NCBI GenBank assembly: GCA_032718475.1
Contig: JAUCBJ010003522.1
Coordinates: forward strand, 1-33,882
From: Nemertoderma westbladi
Lineage: Eukaryota > Xenacoelomorpha > Nemertodermatida > Nemertodermatidae
Length of the DNA: 33,882 nucleotides
Direction of reading: 5' to 3'
Shown here piece after piece: positions 26,990 through 33,882 of this stretch. Position 1 is the first letter of the stretch. Each line of letters starts with the position of its first letter. Under the pieces are notes generated by a model. That model was given only the letters and a program-made list of their open reading frames with translations, did no database searches and had not been told where the DNA came from. Made by a program: the position numbers and the translations under genes.

Positions 26990-27776
26990 GTGAGCGCGGT
27001 GAGAGTGCGGTGAGAATGCGGTGAGAGTGCGGTGAGAGTGCGGTGAGAGTGCGGTGTGAGTGCGGTGAGAGTGCGGTGAGAGTGCGGTGAGAGTGCGGTG
27101 CGAGTGCGGTGAGAGTGCGGTGTGAGCGCGGTGAGAGTGCGGTGTGAGTGCGGTGAGAGTGCGGTGAGAGTGCGGTGAGAGTGCGGTGAGAGTGCGGTGA
27201 GGGTGCGGTGAGAGTGCGGTGAGCGTGCGGTGAGAGTGCTGTGAGAGTGCGGTGAGAGTGCGGTGAGAGTGCGGTGAGAGTGCGGTGCGAGTGGAGTGCG
27301 GTGAGAGTGCGGTGTGACGGCGGTGAGAGTGCGGTGAGAGTGCGGTGAGAGTGCGGTGCGAGTGCGGTGAGAGTGCGGTGAGAGTGCGGTGAGAGTGCGG
27401 TGAAAGTGCGGTTAGAGTGCGGTGAGAGTGCGGTGAGAGCGCAGTGAGAGCACGGTGAGAGCGCGGTGAGAGTGCGGTGAGAGTGCGGTGAGAGTGCGGT
27501 GAGAGTGCGGTGAGAGTGCGCTGAGAGTGCGGTTAGAGTGCGGTGAGAGTGCGGTGAGAGCGCAGTGAGAGCACGGTGAGAGCGCGGTGAGAGTGCGGTG
27601 AGAGTGCGGTGAGAGTGCGGTGAGAGTTCGGTGAGAGTGCGGTGAGAGTGCGGTGAGAGTGCGGTTAGAGTGCGGTGAGAGTGCGGTGAGAGCGCAGTGA
27701 GAGCACGGTGAGAGCGCGGTGAGAGTGCGGTGAGAGTGCGGTGAGAGTGCGGTGAGAGTGCGGTGAGAGTGCGGTG
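26990..27776. repeat. 11-bp minisatellite, about 72 units
   Basis: Unit GCGGTGAGAGT with scattered substitutions. A block starting GGTTAGAGT and containing GAGCGCAGTGAGAGCACGG occurs three times at spacings of 121 and 132 bp (11 and 12 units), showing higher-order expansion. The long open frame on the minus strand follows from the period (33 bp per 11 codons) and is not a gene. Confidence 0.95.
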
Positions 27777-28183
27777 CCGGTTACTCACAGCGTTTTGTTT
27801 TTGGATACAACGTTTCGAGAACGCGGCAGGGAAATTTTCAGTAATATCTCAATTTTTGAATAAAATTACCTTCTATACCGCCACACCCTTTCCTTACTTA
27901 AGTTAGGATGGATTATATAAATGTATTAATTTATATTCGAAGATCAACGTAAAACCAGTACAATTAGTTATCTTCCACGGATAAATAATTAATGTAAATG
28001 TTTATGATTGTATCCCCAAAATTTCCATGCCCAATTTTTATTCTTAGTCCCCCAAACAAAACCCTTTTAGAAAAGTTGGGTTGTCAGAACCTATGGCGTG
28101 TAGAGTTCGGGTGACAACATATTTATCACCCAGTTATTTAGTTATTTTACGAGTTATTTATAATATAAATAATGTTAACTAAC

Positions 28184-28306
28184 CCGTAAGGATTGTTGAA
28201 GGACAAACAATAGACAACGTTTTTATGTCCCTCCAACGAATGAACCTCTTCTCCACTCGCCGAGTCCCACACCTTGCAGGTCCGATCGTAACTACCGGTG
28301 ACGAAA
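28184..28306 (-). CDS. DAW1: DAW1 exon, first WD repeat
   Basis: 123 bp, acceptor TATAG, donor GG|GTTAGT. Encodes [20 protein letters not shown] then [21 protein letters not shown], almost the vertebrate DAW1 sequence at its first blade. Phase 2 in, phase 2 out, consistent with both neighbours. Confidence 0.93.
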
Positions 28307-29750
28307 CTATAAAACGATAAAATATTAGATCGATTGAATAAAGTAAAACACAAACTGTGGATATAAATAATTATAGTTGGTGTTCAGAAGAGGTGAAGTG
28401 GGGAAATCAAAAGTGAACGGGAGAATTGAGTGCACTCGAATCGAAGAGACGAGCTCCTCCAGAGGCGTCTCTATCCGCTGATGGAAATCAGTGCTTCCAA
28501 TCAGCACCCCCGCAGTGTTCACCAGCAGTCACCACACGAGTGTACAGCTACCACTCGTTCATTTAGGTAACGAAAAGGGTTCTTAAAAATACAATTTTTT
28601 AATTATCCATGATGTTTAGTTGTTTATTATTTGTTTTTTTTAATGAATTTTTTTTTCAAAATGTATTTTTTATTATTTTTCTCAAGAAGGCATTTTTCTG
28701 ATAAAAATTATATTTTGAATTGCAGTAGTTAAAGTAGAAGTTAGTACCGGTACTTTTCTGTTTACTCCACCTGTACTCCGAGTCTGAGCAGCAACAAGCT
28801 CCTCCAGAATACCCGAGGCGTGTCAAATTCGCTGATGAAGCGCCTGCGCCTCCAAAGCACGGCCGCAATGAGGCCTGAGAGCAGCGTACAGCACAGCTAT
28901 CATGGGGGGTGGCGGCAGCTGATGTGGAGGAAAGGAGGACGACGATGAGGAGAGTGGGGAGTGGCGAGGTGGAAAAAGGGGAGAGGGAAGTCGAGGATAA
29001 GTTCTACTTTAAACTGAGTTGAAATTTCAACTTTTTTTTATATTCAACCTTTGGAGTAGGTTTGGAGTTTGGACTGTTGGAATCTATAAGTAGGTAGAAT
29101 CTGATTCAGGGAATCCATACTTCCATTATTCCATTATAATAATTTTGACGTACAGCGGTAATAATTTAATAGGTCCAATAAATACAGTTAGTTTCCAAAT
29201 GTAAATCAGTTAGTTTCCAAATGTAAATTCTCCATCGGTAATGAATCGGTTAATTAATCGAGTTACATCCATAAAAACAATAAAAACACCCATTCTGTAA
29301 CACATTGGGGGCCTTCTGCCATTTTAGAGTTGAATTTACAACCTAAAGTTGAAATTAGAAAAAAGATTTAAATTTCAACTCAGATGGAATTTTAACTTCT
29401 TCCCGACTGGAGTGGTGAGGAATAGTCGAGAACATGACTAATAAATTGAGACTAATGTAATACTTAATTAATAATACTTATAGAGTATTTAATGAACTAT
29501 AGGCATATTGTAGGCCTACGTTTTCTTTTTTTCATGCCCAAACTATTTAGTCTGTTTTTTGAGAACTATAGTCTGATTCTGATACGATAGTGTTTTTTTT
29601 ATGCCTTTTTTTACCGGATAATAATAATAAAAAAAACACAAAACAGTGTTTCATATAAATTAAAACAATTGTTTTTCTTGTAAATGTTTTTTTAAACCCG
29701 ACTTCGTACTCAACGAGCTAAAACATGTCAATGTGCGTAATGAAGCTGAC
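28307..29750 (-). other. DAW1: DAW1 intron (1.4 kb)
   Basis: Contains two related repeats (about 28445-28560 and 28791-28900, sharing AGCTCCTCCAGA, CGCTGATG and GTACAGC blocks), T-rich tracts, a purine-rich stretch near 28915-29000 and a 22-bp tandem duplication near 29188-29230. No gene seen. Confidence 0.7.
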
Positions 29751-29954
29751 CTGGAACCTGATTTATTGAAGGCGACGTTAGTTAGCGGCAGAATGTGGGC
29801 TCGAAGAACTTTAAATAAATAGAACGTGCGGTCTTCTTGTTGTATTAGTTTCTGTTGAAGTCTTTGGATTAATTGTTGAACCTGATTAACTCTGGACGCC
29901 GTTATAAGAGGCTCCTTAATCATTATTTCCTGGATCAACTGATCCACATTGGTA
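29751..29954 (-). CDS. DAW1: DAW1 exon, N-terminal helical region
   Basis: 204 bp, acceptor TTGCAG, donor CCAG|GTCAGC. Encodes [20 protein letters not shown] then [28 protein letters not shown]. This matches the vertebrate segment TASRTEQV...IQRLQEKL and [18 protein letters not shown]. This region precedes the WD propeller. Confidence 0.93.
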
Positions 29955-30232
29955 CTGCAACAAATATAATTAAAGATAAACCATATAAAAATATAATTTT
30001 ACTTTACGGAAGTCATCGGGTATCGCAAGTCAATTGAAATTTCGAATATAAAATATTAAAAATCATAAATTTACGAATTCATATTTGTCCGGTTTTCATG
30101 ATTTCTAGTTATATTTCCCGGATTCATGCCGGGTTCAACTGATCTGTTTGTTTAACTATCGGTAGTTTAGTTAGTTATAACCTTATATGATTCAGTACAA
30201 CAATACTCGAACCTAAGATAATAAATACTTAC

Positions 30233-30305
30233 TCAGAACGCAAATCCAACAAGTCGATAGACTTTGTTTTCAGATTACCAGACTGTTCATATTCCAGGAT
30301 AATTC
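30233..30305 (-). CDS. DAW1: DAW1 exon, N-terminus (first visible)
   Basis: 73 bp, acceptor TTTTAG, donor TCTGA|GTAAGT. Encodes IILEYEQSGNLKTKSIDLLD, matching LEYE...LKTKSIDLLDL of vertebrate DAW1. The initiating exon (MKLKSLLLRYYPPG in human) should lie at higher coordinates and was not identified. All five visible exons keep phase, so the gene is probably intact. Confidence 0.9.
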
Positions 30306-32408
30306 CTAAAAAAAAGCCAGAATATCTGGATTAAACAGTAATTAGAGTGAGTTAGCGATTCGTAGTCGTAGGTTATAAAAGGTAACATTCACATATAAAC
30401 TCCTACGCCACATTGATTTCAGAAATACTAAATGACAGTTAATTGCGGTTGAGGCTTGCTTGCCCATTAGAGGCGGGGGTTGTTGTGGTATTATGGTCGC
30501 AATCCAGTCCAGGTAGATCAACATTAACAACGGTAATGGAGAGGAAGAGCTATCGTAAACCTGTTTGGGGGCCTCCACATAATATAAGTATCACACGCCA
30601 TAAACCATTTGAGGACAAGTCTCGAGCAGGTTTCAAAGGCAGGCTTGTCTAACCAAAACAATAAACGGCCACTTTACCAATTGAGGGAAATGAGCAGGTT
30701 ACAGAAGCGGGCCTTTCTAATCAAAACAATAAACGACCACTTTACCAATTGAGGGAAACCATATGGTCAGACAGTCAGTAGTCGTAGTAAACTTACAACG
30801 TAGTAAAATACAACAATAAGGTAAGACATAAAACATATATAACATAAGATAACATAACAGGTACAACATAAAACTGCAAAACAAATGCAGAGATGGTCCA
30901 ACTGTCAACACTGCACCGGTAGGCCTACTGTAGCAGCTAGCATACTCTATGCACTGTTCTATTACTGCAGTACTGTAGGTCTACTGCAGGTGGAGGCCCT
31001 GAAACACGTTAGTCCTGTACAACACTGCAACACCATTCAGCCAATACCTGATTATTCATTTCATTACCGGACTAACGCCTCCGGTGGCTATAATTAAAAT
31101 GGTAGGACCATAATAAGATATATAACAACAGCAAGTAAAACTGGTCAGACAATAATTGTGAACCAATTGAACGAATAGAACGGATTGAAACAGTTGTGAA
31201 ATGTCCAATTTAATTTTATACGGGACTCCTGCGGCTGAAATGGTAGGACTAAATAATATATAACAGCGGGTAAAATACTGAAATAATAAATTAGATCAAA
31301 CAATAAACTGATAAATTCAGCGATAGAATCGAATAAAATAAAATCTAGTCTAAAATCTGATGCACATGACAGCATGACGCTAGCATAGTTCAGTAATAGG
31401 TAGTCATGTTCAGTCGTGTCGTGATGAGTGAGAGATTGTGTCCATAGTATTTGTATCTGTTTCTATTTAATCTCAAGAATACCTGTCAATCGAATCGCAC
31501 CAACTGACCAATAATACCTCCTGCCCTGCATCTCGCGTTCATAATAATATTATTTTAATAAAAACCGACACAATTAATAACGGGTCATTCCATGCTAATT
31601 CGACCAATCGGTGTGGCAAGGCTGCAAGGGTCGGAAATTTTTGACGAAATTTTAACCACTTATCAATTCTAGTGAAAAAACGATGTGGTGAAAATTTCAG
31701 CCGATTTGGTTTAGCCATTCTCGAAATATTGATGTTTTAAATTTGGCGAAATTCCAAAAACCAGTGAAGTACATTATTTGAAGTGGTGTCTACAGTTGAT
31801 CTGATTATCAGTTTAATGTTAATTGTATGTGATTCTAAATAAACGATGCCTGAACTTCAATATTTTTATTACTAAATGAATAAACTATTAATCAGAAAGT
31901 TGTCAGACGATTTCAAAGTTGCCTCGAAAATGCGAATTTTTGAAAAATGTCCACATTTGAGACCTCAGTACATTAGTCTGACAACTAGTTTATCTGTTAT
32001 TTTAGTTTTCCCGGTTAGAGTGACTCATACTGATTCGAATCATATAACTTTAGTAGGTAAACTGATAATCAGATAGTCTGTATGACTGAATATCTGGGTG
32101 AAGAATCTGAAAAATGTCAAAAAATGCAATATTGGAGGCTCTGGTGGAGAGCTCTGATTAAAGCTATGTTCATGAGCTTTTTTACCTGACATCTTTGACA
32201 CAAAATGAGCGCCCATGTCAAAATTTGAAGAGTAAACTAGATGTTCTAGAGTGTGTATGACTCATTTTAAAATTCTCATAAATTAAAATTTTAAATGGTC
32301 CTCAAGGTGGTCTGACAATTAGTTTTTTGATAAAAATACATTTTTTCAAACGATATCCAGGCAGAAGACTATATTTCAAAATTTAAAGCAAAAACGAACA
32401 GTCAGACC
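30306..32408. other. Non-coding stretch right of DAW1 exons
   Basis: No credible gene. It contains the tandem tRNA-like repeat at 30612-30760. An imperfect duplication lies near 31067-31137 and 31221-31278 (GAAATGGTAGGAC blocks). From about 31580 a stretch begins GGGTCATTCCATGCTAATTC that looks like a dispersed repeat, unassigned. The first DAW1 exon may lie here or beyond the window. Confidence 0.5.
30612..30760 (-). repeat. Tandem tRNA-like repeat (SINE head duplicated)
   Basis: Two copies of about 70 bp, each reading on the minus strand TTTCCCTCAATTGGTAAAGT, an A-box-like start, followed by GTTTATTGTTTTG and a GAAACCTGCTC or GTAACCTGCTC end. Neither makes a convincing tRNA. Probably a dimeric SINE-like element. 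Confidence 0.55.
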
Positions 32409-33882
32409 CATTATCTGACCTACTATTGAATTATTTCGAGTAAGTATCTGATCACGTGATGCTCGAATTCTCGCTCGCTCGATATAAATCGATGTTATCC
32501 AACTATTATTATAATATAACAGTATAACAATACATTAATACGAAATATAAATCAAAACAGCCAGACAAACAAAATATAATTCGTTTTTGATGTTAAGTAA
32601 TAGTAGGCCAAATAATAATTAAAATTAATTAAAAATGCCGCAATACGGCAAGTTTTGGTAAATGGATACATTTTTCAAACGATGTAATAATGACAAAAAT
32701 ACGTCGTAATATAAAACAACAACAGCCAGACACATATATTATTAGTTCGGATTAGTATAAGAAATTAATTAGGCCCCTAGTATAAAAATCACAGCTGCTC
32801 ATTGGCCCAGAGCCGAATGCCTGTATGATGAGGCCTACTCTACTATGCTAAGTTAAGTGGGGTATCACAATAAAAAAATATTAAATTCGAATAGTACAGT
32901 ACATATAAATTTATCCGAACAGTATAAGGCCTTAATGAACTACACAATTCTCTAGTGTGACCTTCATTTATGAACTGATCAACAGTACTGGTATATAAAT
33001 TTTGGTCGGTTATTGCACAACAATACTGATAGTTTTTGTAACATGTACATATATTTTTCAATGATATACGGTAATTAATACAGTGATAATTTACTTAACT
33101 ACTCTTAAGCTGAACTAGTTTTATTGTTATATTTTTGAAAATTGTAATTTTTTATGTATTAATTACCGGTACCGTATATCATTGAAAAATATATGTACAT
33201 GTTACAAAAACTATAAACTATATATAGTATTGATAAAGTATAATATAAAACTATAAAGTATTGTTGTGCAATAACCGACCAAAATTTATATAACAGTACT
33301 GTTGATCAGTTCATAAATTAAGGTCAGACTAGAGATTTGTGTAGTTCATTAAGGCCTTATATTATTCGGATAAATTTACATGTAGTGTACTATTCGAATT
33401 TAATATTTTTTTTATTGTGATACCCCACTTAACTTAGCATAGAAGAGTAGGCCTCATCATACAGGCATTCGGCTCTGCCCTCTGGGCCAATGAGCAGCTG
33501 TTATTTTTATAGTAGGGGCCTAATTAATTTCTTATACTAATCCGAACTAATAATATATGTGTCTGGCTGTTGTTGTTTTATATTACGACGTATTTTTTTC
33601 ATTATTACATTGTTTGAAAAATGTATCCGTTTACCAAAACTTTCCATATTGCGGCATTTTTAATTAATTTTAATTATTATTTGGCCTACTATTACTTAAT
33701 ATCAAACACGAATTATATTTTGTTTGTCTGGCTGTTTTATTTATATTTGGAATTAATGTATTGTTATACTGTTATATTATAATAATAGTTGGATAAAATC
33801 GATTTATATCGAGCGAGCGAGAATTCGAGCAGCACGTGATCAGATACTTACTCGAAATAATTCAATAGTAGGTCAGATAATG
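32409..33882. repeat. Very long inverted repeat, arms about 670-730 bp, runs off the window
   Basis: Left arm 32409-33081 pairs with right arm 33156-33882 around a 74-nt centre. The last bases of the window are the complement of the bases from 32409, so the right arm may continue. Arms differ by scattered substitutions and indels (for example six bases near 33170 and about 45 extra bases near 33210-33255). No ORF. A foldback transposon or an inverted duplication. Confidence 0.9.

Larger units (their letters stand above)
23819..28183 (-). other. DAW1: DAW1 intron of 4.4 kb packed with repeats
   Basis: Bounded by donor GG|GTTAGT at 28183 and acceptor AAAG at 23819. It holds, left to right, the 30-bp minisatellite, a nuclease fragment, partial copies of the upstream exon end, a tandem duplication near 24959-25058, a hAT-like MITE, a Harbinger-like element with an embedded SINE, a small foldback and the 11-bp minisatellite. 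Confidence 0.85.

Noticed and set aside
26967-27788. 273-codon Ser/His/Arg/Leu/Thr repeat ORF
   Set aside because: An artefact of the 11-bp minisatellite; the frame follows the 33-bp super-period and has no other coding sign.

Overview
The window is animal nuclear DNA, almost certainly from an invertebrate. It is AT-rich, has spliced exons with GT/AG borders, and contains tRNA-derived SINEs, DNA-transposon remnants, minisatellites and BEL/Pao-type LTR retrotransposons. The species cannot be named from the sequence. One conserved host gene is visible: five consecutive coding exons of DAW1 (WDR69/ODA16, the WD-repeat adaptor for ciliary dynein transport) on the minus strand between 23,405 and 30,305. 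The rest is mostly mobile or repetitive DNA.

Layout. (1) 1-2,751, minus strand: 5' part of a BEL/Pao element cut by the window edge (E1): LTR, leader, a 63-codon ORF, start of gag. (2) 2,752-7,472: about 189 copies of a 25-bp satellite abutting the E1 LTR. (3) 7,473-9,594: AT-rich DNA with a foldback, a G26 run and a tRNA-derived SINE. (4) 9,595-20,990, minus strand: a second BEL/Pao element (E3). Its 5' LTR is at 19,799-20,990 and its 3' LTR at 9,595-11,084. In order it carries the 63-codon ORF, a broken gag, and a pol frame with protease and integrase but no reverse transcriptase. After a 1.25-kb spacer comes an unexpected block of three overlapping ORFs in the position where some elements keep env: a 99-codon ORF, a frame resembling a DEDD 3'-5' exonuclease, and a protein with two CCHC zinc knuckles. 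(5) 20,991-23,404: non-coding DNA with a decayed LINE endonuclease fragment. (6) 23,405-30,305: DAW1 exons, whose introns hold a 30-bp and an 11-bp minisatellite, a hAT-like MITE with an 8-bp target duplication, a Harbinger-like element with a TAA duplication, a SINE and another nuclease fragment. (7) 30,306-33,882: non-coding DNA with a tandem tRNA-like repeat, ending in a very long inverted repeat that runs off the window.

The most interesting system is the E3/E1 retrotransposon family. The 63-codon ORF ends in an ATGA overlap with gag, and 13 of the 14 differences between its two copies are synonymous. The leader has a hairpin with one compensatory base-pair change. The transcribed part of the LTR holds 3 to 6 units, most of which can form a UUCG-loop hairpin. 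A second motif that can form a GAAA-loop hairpin recurs ten times, including inside two of the frame-overlap zones. The extra 3' ORFs are linked by an in-phase G_TTA_AAC heptamer exactly where a -1 shift is needed to enter the zinc-knuckle ORF. Together these suggest an RNA-structure-rich element family with unusual translational coupling, although this E3 copy is damaged.
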